Shown piece after piece: positions 18,059 to 28,648 of a stretch of 33,312 nucleotides of DNA. Numbering within the stretch: the first letter of the stretch is position 1; each line of letters starts with the position of its first letter. This DNA is from Mollicutes bacterium. Lineage in GTDB: Bacteria > Bacillota_I > Bacilli_A > RF39 > UBA660. The position numbers and the translations under genes were made by a program. The DNA lies in NCBI GenBank assembly GCA_012520055.1, contig JAAYPA010000028.1, positions 1 through 33,312 of the forward strand, written 5' to 3'. Below the pieces are notes generated by a model. It did no database searches. It was not told the DNA's origin and saw nothing but the letters and a program-made list of their open reading frames with translations.

Positions 18059-19158
18059 TTTTTAATCGGTTCAGGAACTTGTTGGGTAATACAGTGAACG
18101 TTCCCGCCTCCTAGTAAGATTTCACGAGCTGATACGGTTTCAATAACACGATTTGGATATAATTTTTGAAGTAATTCTTTAGCATCCTTATCATGTGGAT
18201 CGTCAAATACCGGTAATAGGACAAAACCATTTCCGGTATAGTAATTGACGTATGACGCTGCTAAGCGATCTCCTTCATTACGAGGAAGAGTACCATCTAC
18301 AGCATCGACACCTTCACTTTCTTCTTTAGTAATAATTACCGGATTAGGAATATGTAATTTATGAATAATAAATTTTCTTCCCTTAGCATCGGTTTCGTTT
18401 ACTAAATAATCATATACTTCTTTACTAATAGCATATTGAGGATCATTTTGATTGTCTGTCCAAGCCATAACAAGTTCTCCCGGACGAACAAAATTACAAA
18501 TATTATCAACATGTCCATTGGTTTCATCTAAATATACTCCCTTAGGAATCCATAAAACCTTTTCAACATTTAAATATTCTTTTAACATTTTTTCTTGTTC
18601 TTCTTTAGATAATTCTGGATTTCGACCAGGTGACATCATACATTCTTCGGAAACCATAGCAGTACCTTCTCCATCTACATGGATATTTCCACCTTCTAAA
18701 ACAAAATCATCTAAACGATAACGGTCAGCACCTTCTAATTCGCACATTTTTTGAGCAACCTTATCATCTTCTGCCCAAGGAAAATATAATCCATCAACTA
18801 ATCCACCCCACGCATTAAATGTCCAATCAATACCTCTTAATTCTCCTTGATCATTTATAACAAAAGTGGCTCCACAGTCACGTACCCATGAATCATCATT
18901 ACTCATTTCAATAACGCGAATATATGGTGGTAACATTCCTCTGGCATTACTATATTGATCACGTTTTACCAACATAGTACATTGTTCATATTTTCCAATT
19001 ATAGAGGCAACTTCTGTAAATACCTTTTGAGCAGGTTTTCCACCGTTTCGCCAGTTATCTGGTCTTTCAGGCCAAATAATATATGTCCCACGATGTTTTT
19101 CAAATTCTGCAGGCATTCTAAATCCGTCTTTTTTTGGTGTAGAATTTAATCTTTTCAT
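18055..19158 (-). CDS. aguA: Agmatine deiminase
   Basis: [73 protein letters not shown], and catalytic-Cys motif [11 protein letters not shown]. Confidence 0.95.
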   Translation of the reverse strand: MKRLNSTPKKDGFRMPAEFEKHRGTYIIWPERPDNWRNGGKPAQKVFTEVASIIGKYEQCTMLVKRDQYSNARGMLPPYIRVIEMSNDDSWVRDCGATFVINDQGELRGIDWTFNAWGGLVDGLYFPWAEDDKVAQKMCELEGADRYRLDDFVLEGGNIHVDGEGTAMVSEECMMSPGRNPELSKEEQEKMLKEYLNVEKVLWIPKGVYLDETNGHVDNICNFVRPGELVMAWTDNQNDPQYAISKEVYDYLVNETDAKGRKFIIHKLHIPNPVIITKEESEGVDAVDGTLPRNEGDRLAASYVNYYTGNGFVLLPVFDDPHDKDAKELLQKLYPNRVIETVSAREILLGGGNVHCITQQVPEPIKK

Positions 19159-19170
19159 GACACACTCCTT

Positions 19171-20547
19171 TTATTTTTTGACTTTTGCTGCTAATAACTC
19201 TCCAATTATTATTGCTAAAACTACTCCGGCTAATAGTGGCCATTGATATTCAAACATTGCCATATTAAATTCTGGGAATAATGTAAAGAATATACCTAAG
19301 ATTAATAAAATAAATGGTATCCAAGTATATGTCCATAATTTAAATTTACCACCAGATATAGTATAAATTTTAGGATCTGGTTCTTTTAATGGATCTATTT
19401 TTCTTAACTTAGCAAATGTTGGGAATAATGGTAAGAAGCTTATTAATAAAGTTACTAAACTGAAACTAAAGAATGTCCAGAATAAATCTAAAGCATCTTC
19501 CGGTAAGAATAAAGCTATAACATTAATAGCTAAAGCAACAATAGCATTAATTATTGCTGCCATATATGGAACACCAGCTTTATTTACCTTCTTAAATGGT
19601 TTTGGTAAACTACCATCTTCTGCCGCATATCTGGCAATAGAGTTTACTCCAAAGTTCCAAGCAAAAATATTAGCAATTAATGTATAAATGAACATTACCA
19701 TTACGGCAATTAAAACGCTATTAATAACGCCTTCACTTAAACCTAATCTACCAAGTAATAGACTGAAACTATCAATAATACCTGTAGATGTTGAAATTTC
19801 TTCAGTTGGAATTGCAACACTTATTCCGAATACTGGTAATAAGTAGAATATAGCTATTAAAATACCTCCGTAAATAACAGCTCTAGGTATTTCTTTTTTT
19901 GGATCTTTTAAGTCATTAGCAAAAGTAGAAATAACTTCAAATCCAATAAAATTAAAGATAATTACGGAAATAAATCCGATTCCTTCTGTACTTAAAGTCG
20001 GAAATAATGATCTAAATGTATATTCATTAGCTAAACCATATTTAATAGCAACATATATTCCTAAAAGTCCTAATGAACACATAAATAATACTTTAAAAAA
20101 TGCACCAAAATTTACTACCCATTTATTTTCACCAATTCGGAATATTCCTCCTATAGTTACAACAACAAGATATAGTGCTTGAATTAAAAATAAATTTAAA
20201 GTGGATAATTCAATACCTAAAGTTTGACAAATAATGTCAGTAACTAGAACAGCAAGTGATGATAGCCATAGTGGATAATTAATCCAATAATACCAAGCTA
20301 CTCTTGTTGCCCATTTTTTACCAAATGCTTTTTTTACCCAATCATACATTCCGCCTTCACCGGGATATTTACTTCCTAATTCAGCAGATATTAATCCATA
20401 AGGTAAAAAGAATACTGTAAGTAATAGTACCCACCAAAAAAATTGTGAGTTTCCGATTGATGCTGCAGGGGCAACTGATTCAGCTACCAGAATAATACAT
20501 ACTGTAGCTAACACAGCATCAAATAATCTAAATCTTTTCTTTTTCAT
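19171..20547 (-). CDS. APC-family amino acid/polyamine transporter (probable agmatine:putrescine antiporter)
   Basis: 12-TM APC permease (PYGLISAELGSKYPGEGGMYDWVKKAFGKKWATRVAWYYWINYPLW). Sits between the putrescine carbamoyltransferase and agmatine deiminase genes. Confidence 0.87.
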   Translation of the reverse strand: MKKKRFRLFDAVLATVCIILVAESVAPAASIGNSQFFWWVLLLTVFFLPYGLISAELGSKYPGEGGMYDWVKKAFGKKWATRVAWYYWINYPLWLSSLAVLVTDIICQTLGIELSTLNLFLIQALYLVVVTIGGIFRIGENKWVVNFGAFFKVLFMCSLGLLGIYVAIKYGLANEYTFRSLFPTLSTEGIGFISVIIFNFIGFEVISTFANDLKDPKKEIPRAVIYGGILIAIFYLLPVFGISVAIPTEEISTSTGIIDSFSLLLGRLGLSEGVINSVLIAVMVMFIYTLIANIFAWNFGVNSIARYAAEDGSLPKPFKKVNKAGVPYMAAIINAIVALAINVIALFLPEDALDLFWTFFSFSLVTLLISFLPLFPTFAKLRKIDPLKEPDPKIYTISGGKFKLWTYTWIPFILLILGIFFTLFPEFNMAMFEYQWPLLAGVVLAIIIGELLAAKVKK

Positions 20548-20550
20548 ATA

Positions 20551-21546
20551 CTACCTTCCTAAATTTTTATTACATATTTCTTTTGTTTCTTCAGATTTTC
20601 CCATGAAATACACTAAAAGTGCCCTAATTGATGTCAATCTGTTTTCAGCTTCATCAATAACAATTGATAAGTCAGAATCAATTACTTCATCACTGACTTC
20701 TTCACCACGACTAGCCGGTAAGCAATGCATGAATTTAACATGTGGTGCAGCTTTCTTCATCATATCCATATCAACATGATATTTTGGATAGAAAATTCTC
20801 ATACGTTCTTCTTCAGAAAGCTCAGCATCATATAGTCCATACCAAACATCAGTATAAACAAAGTCAGCATCTTTTAAGGCTTCATCTTCATCATCAGTTA
20901 TCAAGTAACTTCCGCCGGAAATTTTACAATTTGCTTCAGCAATTTCAATATATTTTGGATTTTTATCTTGAAGCTGATAACCCTTTGGTCCAAATTGAAC
21001 AAAATGAGCACCCAATTTTGTTGTAGTCATCAATAAAGAAGCACATACTTGAGTAGCATCTCCAACAAAAACTATTTTTAAATCTTCCAGTTTTTTTCCG
21101 GGTGGCATGTGTTCAATAATTGTAGTGAAGTCACCCATTTCTTGAGTTGGATGATTATAATCACTCATTCCATTGATAACGGGAATACTTGAATTTTTAG
21201 CAAGTTCACAAACACTATCATGTCTATTTACTCGAGCCATAATTATATCAAGTAATCTAGATAGAACTTTTGCTGTATCTTTAAGTGTTTCATGAGCACC
21301 TAATTGAATTTGACCTGGCGCTAAAAATTGAGCGTGTCCACCTAATTGAGTCATGGCTGTTTCAAAAGAACATCTGGTTCTAGTTGAAGTTTGCTCGAAT
21401 ATCATACCTAGTGATTTATGATAAAGCACATTTAATGGGAATCCTTTTTTTAAATTTTCTTTGATAAGAATTCCCAAGTTGATAATATCAAGTAATTCTT
21501 CTTTAGAAAAATCCGTTGTATCAATAAAATCTTTTTTCATCTCCAT
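20551..21546 (-). CDS. Putrescine carbamoyltransferase
   Basis: Transcarbamoylase motifs [18 protein letters not shown] and HCLPASRG, with [20 protein letters not shown]. Operon context supports putrescine rather than ornithine as substrate. Confidence 0.9.
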   Translation of the reverse strand: MEMKKDFIDTTDFSKEELLDIINLGILIKENLKKGFPLNVLYHKSLGMIFEQTSTRTRCSFETAMTQLGGHAQFLAPGQIQLGAHETLKDTAKVLSRLLDIIMARVNRHDSVCELAKNSSIPVINGMSDYNHPTQEMGDFTTIIEHMPPGKKLEDLKIVFVGDATQVCASLLMTTTKLGAHFVQFGPKGYQLQDKNPKYIEIAEANCKISGGSYLITDDEDEALKDADFVYTDVWYGLYDAELSEEERMRIFYPKYHVDMDMMKKAAPHVKFMHCLPASRGEEVSDEVIDSDLSIVIDEAENRLTSIRALLVYFMGKSEETKEICNKNLGR

Positions 21547-21563
21547 ACTATCCTCCTATGATA

Positions 21564-21592
21564 ATAGTAGCACTACATTCGTTAATATTCAA
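21564..21592 (-). promoter_or_regulatory. Promoter of the agmatine catabolism operon
   Basis: Minus strand TTGAAT-17 nt-TACTAT with extended -10 TGC, followed by the AGGAGG RBS. Confidence 0.6.
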
Positions 21593-21616
21593 CATAATTT
21601 GACAATCTTAGACATT

Positions 21617-21642
21617 AAAAAAATCATTGTTTATGATTTTTA
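21617..21642 (-). terminator. Intrinsic terminator of the glycosyltransferase gene
   Basis: Minus strand AAAATCAT-AAACA-ATGATTTTTTT. Its 5' arm is coding sequence (..NHKQ*). Confidence 0.75.
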
Positions 21643-22688
21643 AAATACTCTTGATTTTGAATAACATAGGTATTATTAGGTTTAATTTTTTGGGATAACA
21701 AATGATATTTTAAGGCTGATTTTTTATCCCCTAAACGATCATAACAAACACATAAATTGATATAAGGAATAAAATAATCATAATCTGATTCATAAAATCC
21801 TTGGGTATTAATAAGTGTTTTCAAAGCTTGGTGGTACCAGTATTTAGCTACCAAATAATTATCTAAATTTAAAAAATAATTACCAATAAGACAACAAGTT
21901 TTTCTTCGTGGTATATCATATAAAAAGGTTTTAAATAATGAATTTAAGGCTTCCTTTTGATTATCTAAATAATAATAACAATTAGTAAGCATATAACAAG
22001 CAGTAATATTATCTTCTATCCATCCTTCTTCAGTTAATAAAAAATCGTTAAACTTCTTCATTGCCTTTTTATACAAACCATGATCATATAATTCTCTACC
22101 ATAGTAATATAAGTTTCGCGGTGTAAATTTTTCTTTGCCTTTTTCCATCTTTTGATATATTTTTAAATTACGTTTATTTTGTTTAAATTCTTTTTTATTA
22201 TGGGTTATCCCAATTTCACATTTTTTTATCTTACCTATTAAAGGAATATATTCATGAACCCGATCTTGCCACTGATAATTTTTTTCTCTTTTTATTAATC
22301 TTTCCCGATAATAAGAAAAGGTTGGTTTATTATTTTCATCAAAGGCAATATGATATTTCATCATATAGATATCAACATCATTATTCATATTTTTTTTTAA
22401 TCTTAATAATTTTTGATAATCATCTTTTTTAACAATATCATCAGCATCAAGCCACATAATATAATCTTTCGAAGCTTTTGAAAAAGCAAAATTACGAGCC
22501 GCACTAAAATTATCTATCCATTTAAAATCATATACTTTATTTGTATGCTTACCTACTACTTCTTTAGTCCTATCTGTCGAACCGGTATCAACAATAATTA
22601 TTTCATCAAATAAATTTTTTACTGAATTTAAACAGTTTTCAATATTATTTTCTTCATTTTTAACTATCATACATAGACTCCATGTCAT
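21624..22688 (-). CDS. Family 2 glycosyltransferase with C-terminal TPR-like repeats
   Basis: SLCMIVKNEENNIENCLNSVKNLFDEIIIVDTGSTDRTKEV...YIMWLDADD, followed by TPR-like helices. Confidence 0.9.
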   Translation of the reverse strand: MTWSLCMIVKNEENNIENCLNSVKNLFDEIIIVDTGSTDRTKEVVGKHTNKVYDFKWIDNFSAARNFAFSKASKDYIMWLDADDIVKKDDYQKLLRLKKNMNNDVDIYMMKYHIAFDENNKPTFSYYRERLIKREKNYQWQDRVHEYIPLIGKIKKCEIGITHNKKEFKQNKRNLKIYQKMEKGKEKFTPRNLYYYGRELYDHGLYKKAMKKFNDFLLTEEGWIEDNITACYMLTNCYYYLDNQKEALNSLFKTFLYDIPRRKTCCLIGNYFLNLDNYLVAKYWYHQALKTLINTQGFYESDYDYFIPYINLCVCYDRLGDKKSALKYHLLSQKIKPNNTYVIQNQEYFKNHKQ

Positions 22689-22798
22689 TTTATATCTACC
22701 TCTAATTTAAATTATGCAAAATATAAAATTAATGAATAGTATATTAATATAAGTAATCAACAATGACAAAATATGTTATAATTTAGAAGAGGTAGTTT

Positions 22799-24721
22799 AT
22801 GAAAAACAAAAAACTTTATATCACTTTTGCTATTATTTTTTATTTAGAATTAGTGTATCACATATTTATCTTTAACTCTTTTCAGTTGAAAGATATTTTT
22901 TATATTTCTTTATTTACTTTATTCGTTAGTATAGTTATTGATATTCTAACGAGTTTATTTAATCATAAAACTAATCGGATTCTCTTTATAATTATAATTT
23001 TACTTCTTAATATTGTTTTTATAGCCCAAAGAATTAATTTTTTATTTTACGGTAATGTATTTTCTATATATTCTTTATTTAACGGTGGTCAAGTATTTGA
23101 ATTCTTTGGTCAAATATTAAGTGTGGTTTTAAATAACTTTTTATCAATTATTCTAATGTTTATACCGGCAGGATTATTAATTATTTTTAATCGTAAAATG
23201 GTAGTATTAAATACTAATTATAAATCAGTAGCTTATAAAGTTTTATTAATGGTTTTATCTTATTTTTTAAGTGTTGGTTCTTTATTCTTAGCTAAAGATA
23301 GTATTTATTCGGTAAAAAATCTATATTTTAACAGACATGTCCCTAATCAAACAGCCAAATCTTTAGGACTTATGACTACGATGCGTTTAGATTTATATCG
23401 AATATTATCTAACTTTGAAGAAAGCGCTGTGGTCGTAACACCACCGGTAGAAGAAGAAAAAGAAGAAAAACCAAAAATAATTGAATATAATAAACTCGAT
23501 ATAGATTTTGAATCATTAATAGCAAGTGAAACCAATAAAACTATTAATAACATTCATAATTATATTTCTTCTTTAGATCCTACTAATAAAAATGAATATA
23601 CCGGATATTTTAAAGGGAAAAATTTAATATATATTACAGCTGAAGCTTTTAGCCCAATTGCGGTAGATCCAAACCTTACTCCCACTTTATATAAGCTAGT
23701 TAATACCGGTTTTAAATTTAATAATTTCTATAGTCCGGTCTATTTTGTCAGTACCAGTGATGGTGAATACATTAATCTAACTGGTTTACTTCCTAAAGAA
23801 AGTGTTTGGAGTTTATCAAGATCAAGCAATAATTATTTACCTTATGCTTACGGTAAAGTTTTTAAAAACTTAGGATATGCTACTAATGCATATCATAATG
23901 GTTATTATACTTATTATGATCGTCATAAATCTCATCCTAATATGGGTTATAACTTTATGGCCTGTGGTAATGGTCTACAAAAATTAATGAACTGTAAACC
24001 TTGGCCTCAAAGTGATTTAGAAATGATTAATGCAACTTTTGATTTATATAGTGATAATGAAAACTTTATGACTTACTATATGAGTATCAGTGGTCACTTA
24101 GAATATAACTTTGGTGGTAATAATATGGCTTATCGAAATAAAGCTTTAGTTGCTGACTTACCTTACAGTAATGCTATTAAAGCTTATATAGCTTGTCAAT
24201 CTGAACTGGATAAAGCATTAGAAGCTCTTATTAATAAATTAACTGAAAAAGGTATTCTAGATGATACCGTTATAGCCTTAAGTACCGATCATTATCCATA
24301 TGGTTTAAAAGTTTCTGAAATGAAAGAAATCATGAATATCGAAGACGAAAAACTTGATATTCATAAAAATCACTTAATAATCTGGAATAGTCAAATGGTA
24401 CAGCCGGTAGAAGTTAATAAATATGCCGGAAGTTTAGATATTTTACCTACTATCTTAAACTTATTTGGCATAGAATTTGATTCAAGATTATTAATGGGTA
24501 CTGATATTTTTTCTGATAATGAAGGAATCATTATTTTTAACGATCGTAGTTGGATAACCAATTATGGGAAATATAATGCTACTAAGAATATCTTTACACC
24601 TTTTAAAGATGAAATACCGGAAAATTATATTGAAACTATAAATCATCAAGTTAATAATAAATATGTTATTTCTAAAAACATCTTAGAAACAAATTACTAT
24701 AAATACGTTTTGGGTGAATAA
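22799..24721 (+). CDS. LTA synthase family sulfatase (LtaS-like phosphoglycerol transferase)
   Basis: N-terminal multi-TM; sulfatase domain NLIYITAEAFSPIAVDPNLTPTLYKLV...FVSTSDGEYINLTGLLP...ALSTDHYPYG. Confidence 0.9.
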   Translation: MKNKKLYITFAIIFYLELVYHIFIFNSFQLKDIFYISLFTLFVSIVIDILTSLFNHKTNRILFIIIILLLNIVFIAQRINFLFYGNVFSIYSLFNGGQVFEFFGQILSVVLNNFLSIILMFIPAGLLIIFNRKMVVLNTNYKSVAYKVLLMVLSYFLSVGSLFLAKDSIYSVKNLYFNRHVPNQTAKSLGLMTTMRLDLYRILSNFEESAVVVTPPVEEEKEEKPKIIEYNKLDIDFESLIASETNKTINNIHNYISSLDPTNKNEYTGYFKGKNLIYITAEAFSPIAVDPNLTPTLYKLVNTGFKFNNFYSPVYFVSTSDGEYINLTGLLPKESVWSLSRSSNNYLPYAYGKVFKNLGYATNAYHNGYYTYYDRHKSHPNMGYNFMACGNGLQKLMNCKPWPQSDLEMINATFDLYSDNENFMTYYMSISGHLEYNFGGNNMAYRNKALVADLPYSNAIKAYIACQSELDKALEALINKLTEKGILDDTVIALSTDHYPYGLKVSEMKEIMNIEDEKLDIHKNHLIIWNSQMVQPVEVNKYAGSLDILPTILNLFGIEFDSRLLMGTDIFSDNEGIIIFNDRSWITNYGKYNATKNIFTPFKDEIPENYIETINHQVNNKYVISKNILETNYYKYVLGE

Positions 24722-24722
24722 T

Positions 24723-25835
24723 ATGAATATTAAAGATATTATGTTAAAAAGAGAAACTTTATATAGTAAATATGCCACATTCGATCATGAATCGATTCGT
24801 TTGGAGGAATTTATCCCGGATATCAGACCAAACTTTTTTCGAGATATTGATCGTATTATCCATTCTGATTCTTTTACCAGGTATATGGATAAAACTCAAG
24901 TTTTTACTAAAGTCAATAATGATCATATCTCTAAAAGAATGGTTCATGTTCAATTAGTAAGTAAAATAGGACGTACTATCGGAAGAGCTCTTTCTTTAAA
25001 TGAAGATTTAATAGAAGCTATTGCTTTGGGACACGATTTAGGTCATACTCCCTTTGGCCATACTGGTGAAAATATTTTAAATAAATTAAGTTTAAAACAT
25101 GGTGAAGGATATTTTATGCATAATGTCCAAAGTGTCAGAACTTTAATGATTTTGGAAAAGAAGAACGTCAGTGTTCAAATACTAGATGGAATTTTATGTC
25201 ATAATGGTGAATTTGCTATGAAAAAGTATTATCCCAGAAAGAAAACAGCTGAAGATTTTCTAAATGAATATTATAAATGCTATGAAGATGAGAAATATGC
25301 TTCACATCTTGTTCCTATGACCTTAGAAGGCTGTGTGGTAAGGATAAGTGATATCATAGCGTATCTAGGTAGAGACATTGAAGATGCTACTAAATTAGGC
25401 GTTTTTGATATCAATAATCTACCTAAAGAAATAACTGATATTATTGGTAATTCCAATAAACAAATCGTCAATAATATTATTTTAGATATTATTGAAAATA
25501 GTTATGGTAAAAATTATATTAAATTAAGTGATAAAATGTTTGAAACTATCGTTGAATTAAAAAAATTTAATTATCAAAATATTTATTACAAAGCTAATAC
25601 GAAAGAAGACCTAAAACATTACGAAGAAATGATGGAATTGGTTTTTGAAAAAAATTTATATATAATCAAACATAACTTAACAGAACAGAGAATATTTAAA
25701 AACTTCTTAAATAATCTACCTGAAGAATATTCAAAAGAAACATCAGTTGTACGTAAAGTCATTGATTATATAGCCGGAATGACCGATGAATATTTTAAAG
25801 CTGAATTTATTGAATTAAAAAAACATCAATTTTAA
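24723..25835 (+). CDS. dGTPase-like HD-domain triphosphohydrolase
   Basis: FFRDIDRIIHSDSFTRYMDKTQVF, RMVHVQLVSKIGRTIGRAL, and HD motif AIALGHDLGHTPFGHTGE. Start moved to the second Met (ATGAATATTAAAG). Confidence 0.88.
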   Translation: MNIKDIMLKRETLYSKYATFDHESIRLEEFIPDIRPNFFRDIDRIIHSDSFTRYMDKTQVFTKVNNDHISKRMVHVQLVSKIGRTIGRALSLNEDLIEAIALGHDLGHTPFGHTGENILNKLSLKHGEGYFMHNVQSVRTLMILEKKNVSVQILDGILCHNGEFAMKKYYPRKKTAEDFLNEYYKCYEDEKYASHLVPMTLEGCVVRISDIIAYLGRDIEDATKLGVFDINNLPKEITDIIGNSNKQIVNNIILDIIENSYGKNYIKLSDKMFETIVELKKFNYQNIYYKANTKEDLKHYEEMMELVFEKNLYIIKHNLTEQRIFKNFLNNLPEEYSKETSVVRKVIDYIAGMTDEYFKAEFIELKKHQF

Positions 25836-25847
25836 TTGATGTTTTTA
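25818..25847. terminator. Bidirectional terminator shared by the dGTPase-like gene and rny
   Basis: AAAAACATCAATT-TT-AATTGATGTTTTT. Contains both convergent stop codons. Confidence 0.8.
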
Positions 25848-27398
25848 CTTGGCTTCTTCTAAAGCTCTGGTTTCTCTGATAACTGTAATTTTAATAGTAC
25901 CAGGATATTGCATCTCTGCTTCAATTTTTTCTTTCATTTCCCTGGCAATTTTATATGATGTTAAGTCATCAACTTCTTCAGGCTTTACGATAACTCTTAC
26001 TTCTCTACCGGCTTGCATAGCATAAGTTTTTTCGACACCTGGGAAACTATTACCTAGAGTTTCTAATTCTTCTAAACGTTTAATATAGTTTTCCATAGTA
26101 TCATTACGAGCACCAGGTCTAGCAGCAGATAATGTATCAGCAATTTTTACAAGAACAGAAATGACACTGTTAGATTCTACGTCACCGTGATGAGATTGAA
26201 TAGCATTTTGAATAATCTCATCTTCATTGTATTTTTTAGCAATATCTAAACCAATTTGAATATGACTTCCTTCAATTTCATTATCGATAGCTTTACCAAT
26301 ATCATGAAGTAATCCTGCTCTTTTGGCTATAGTGACATTTTCTCCTAATTCAGCAGCCATAATTCCTGCTAAATGAGCAACCTCTTTAGAATGATTTAAA
26401 GCATTTTGACCATAACTGGTTCTAAAATTCAATCTACCTATTAAATGAACCAATTCTGGATCAACTTTAGATAAACCTAATTCATAGATAGCTTCATTAC
26501 CTATTTCGGTAACTCTTGTATTCATATCACGACATACTTTGTCATAAATTTCTTCAATGCGAGTTGGATGAATTCTACCATCCTTAACTAAAGTTTCAAT
26601 TGTTTGTTTAGCAATCTCTCTTCTAAATGGATCAAATGACGAAATAACTATTGCTTCAGGAGTATCATCAATAATCAAATCAACTCCGGTTACCGCTTCA
26701 ATAGTACGAATATTTCTACCTTCACGACCAATGATACGGCCTTTCATTTCATCATTAGGTAAATCAATTGTACTGACTGTTTGAATAGTAGTAACATCAT
26801 TTGCATATTTTTCCATAGCATTGACAAGTAAATTTTTAGACTTTTTATCAACTTCCAATTTTGCTTCTGCTTCTCTATCTTTAATATATGAAGCAATTTC
26901 TAAAGCCATATTAGATTCTACTCGTTCCATAATTAAATCACGAGCTTTATCTTTAGAAAAACCAGAAATCGTTTCTAATTTTTCCAATTCTTGACGTAAT
27001 AATTCATCCAATTTTAATTCTTTTTCTTGTAATTGTTTTTGCAGTGCATTTAAATTGTTGTCTTTTTGTTCTAAAAGATTATCACGATTTTGGAGCATTT
27101 CTTCTCTTTTATCCAAAGATTTTTCTCTTTGTAAAAGTCTTTCTTCTCCACTTAAAATCTCAGATTTCTTTTCTTTTATTTCTTTTTCTGCTTCTTGTTT
27201 TAATTTAAATGTTTCTTCTTTTAATTCAATAATGCTATCTCTTTTGTGTTTATCTGCTTCTTTCTTAGCATCATTAATAATTTTTTCTGCTTTTTTACCA
27301 GCACCGGCACCAGTCATTATAAGTATTGCATAAATAGCGCCACCACCTAATACTAAACCAATAAAAAGAGTTAAAATGGAAGCCGTATTAAATACCAT
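25845..27398 (-). CDS. rny: Ribonuclease Y
   Basis: N-terminal TM, long coiled coil, KH domain GRIIGREGRNIRTIEAVTGVDLIIDDTPEAIVISSFDP, HD domain AGLLHDIGKAID. Confidence 0.96.
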   Translation of the reverse strand: MVFNTASILTLFIGLVLGGGAIYAILIMTGAGAGKKAEKIINDAKKEADKHKRDSIIELKEETFKLKQEAEKEIKEKKSEILSGEERLLQREKSLDKREEMLQNRDNLLEQKDNNLNALQKQLQEKELKLDELLRQELEKLETISGFSKDKARDLIMERVESNMALEIASYIKDREAEAKLEVDKKSKNLLVNAMEKYANDVTTIQTVSTIDLPNDEMKGRIIGREGRNIRTIEAVTGVDLIIDDTPEAIVISSFDPFRREIAKQTIETLVKDGRIHPTRIEEIYDKVCRDMNTRVTEIGNEAIYELGLSKVDPELVHLIGRLNFRTSYGQNALNHSKEVAHLAGIMAAELGENVTIAKRAGLLHDIGKAIDNEIEGSHIQIGLDIAKKYNEDEIIQNAIQSHHGDVESNSVISVLVKIADTLSAARPGARNDTMENYIKRLEELETLGNSFPGVEKTYAMQAGREVRVIVKPEEVDDLTSYKIAREMKEKIEAEMQYPGTIKITVIRETRALEEAK

Positions 27399-27481
27399 AA
27401 TATCCCTCCATTTTGTAGATTTTTAAGCTACAACCTTATTATAAAATTTATTGGGTCATTTTGCAAGGAAATTATTTGGTA

Positions 27482-27522
27482 AAAAAAAGAGCTTATTTTA
27501 TTTTAATATTATAAGCTTCTTT
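27482..27522 (-). terminator. Intrinsic terminator of recA
   Basis: Minus strand AAGAAGCTTAT...ATAAGCTCTTTTTTTT. The 5' arm lies in the last recA codons (EAYNIKIK*). Confidence 0.6.
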
Positions 27523-28509
27523 AATTCTACTTTCAATTTCTGTTGCTATCTTAGGATTATCTTTTAAATATTGCTTGACATTTTCTCTACCTTGACCAAT
27601 TTTTTCACCTTTATAACTGTACCACGCACCACTTTTTTCAATAATATTCATATTAGTCGCAACATCAACTACTTCACCAAGTTTGCTAATACCTTCACCA
27701 TAGGTAATTTCTAAATTAGCAGTTTTAAATGGTGGAGCCACTTTATTTTTAACAACTTTAATATTAATTTTATTACCAGTAACATTATCTCCCATTTTAA
27801 TTTGTTCACCACGACGAACATCCAATCTGATGGTGGAATAAAATTTTAAAGCTCTTCCACCTGGCGTTGTTTCCGGATTACCGAAAAGGACACCTACTTT
27901 ATCTCTTAATTGGTTAATAAAGATTGCTGTCGTTTTAGTTTTACTGATTGTTCCCGAAAGCTTTCTTAAAGCTTGACTCATTAATCTGGCTTGAAGACCC
28001 ATATGAGAATCTCCCATTTCACCTTCAATTTCTGCCTGAGGAACTAAAGCTGCTACCGAGTCAATTACAATAATATTAACTGCTTCACTACGTACTAATG
28101 CTTCACATATTTCCAAAGCTTGCTCACCGGTATCCGGCTGACTTAATAATAATTCATTAATATCAACACCCAATTTTTTGGCATATACTGGATCTAAAGC
28201 ATGTTCGGCATCAATAAATGCTGCCCTGCCACCTACTTTTTGAACTTCAGCTATAGCATGAAGCGCCACCGTTGTTTTACCACTTGATTCCGGACCATAT
28301 ATTTCAATAATTCTTCCTTTGGGATATCCTCCTACCCCTAATGCTATATCTAATGATAATGATCCGGATGAAGTAACATCTATCTCCATGTGATTATTAT
28401 CACCCAGTTTCATTATTGCCCCTTTTCCAAATTGCTTCTCGATATCAGCTAATACTTTATCTAAAGCTTTTTCTTTTTCTTTTTTAGTCTCATCTAAATT
28501 AGACTTCAA
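27493..28509 (-). CDS. recA: Recombinase RecA
   Basis: [69 protein letters not shown]. Start moved to TTG 28509 ([20 protein letters not shown]) with a GGTGA RBS, because the track's N-terminal 26 codons span a consensus promoter. Confidence 0.93.
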   Translation of the reverse strand: MKSNLDETKKEKEKALDKVLADIEKQFGKGAIMKLGDNNHMEIDVTSSGSLSLDIALGVGGYPKGRIIEIYGPESSGKTTVALHAIAEVQKVGGRAAFIDAEHALDPVYAKKLGVDINELLLSQPDTGEQALEICEALVRSEAVNIIVIDSVAALVPQAEIEGEMGDSHMGLQARLMSQALRKLSGTISKTKTTAIFINQLRDKVGVLFGNPETTPGGRALKFYSTIRLDVRRGEQIKMGDNVTGNKINIKVVKNKVAPPFKTANLEITYGEGISKLGEVVDVATNMNIIEKSGAWYSYKGEKIGQGRENVKQYLKDNPKIATEIESRIKEAYNIKIK

Positions 28510-28542
28510 GTTATTTTCACCATACTTTCTTTTGCTATATTC

Positions 28543-28571
28543 ATTATATAAGACATTTTGTCTTGTGTCAA
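28543..28571 (-). promoter_or_regulatory. Consensus sigma-A promoter of recA with palindromic operator in the spacer
   Basis: Minus strand TTGACA-CAAGACAAAATGTCTTA(17)-TATAAT. Spacer holds the perfect inverted repeat AAGACA-AAA-TGTCTT (28550-28564). Confidence 0.85.
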
Positions 28572-28580
28572 CACTTTTTG

Positions 28581-28594
28581 CAAACATTTGTTTG
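28581..28594. promoter_or_regulatory. LexA-box-like palindrome upstream of the recA promoter
   Basis: Minus strand CAAACAAATGTTTG, a perfect palindrome with 2-nt centre. Matches the Bacillus LexA/DinR box CGAACRNRYGTTCG at 12 of 14 positions, with the two changes symmetric. Confidence 0.5.
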
Positions 28595-28619
28595 ACAAAT
28601 TTTTAAAATTTGTTATAAA

Positions 28620-28645
28620 TAAAAAAAACTACTTAATAAAGTAGC
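28620..28645 (-). terminator. Intrinsic terminator of pgsA
   Basis: Minus strand CTACTT-TATT-AAGTAG-TTTTTTTT. Confidence 0.8.
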
Positions 28646-28648
28646 TAT

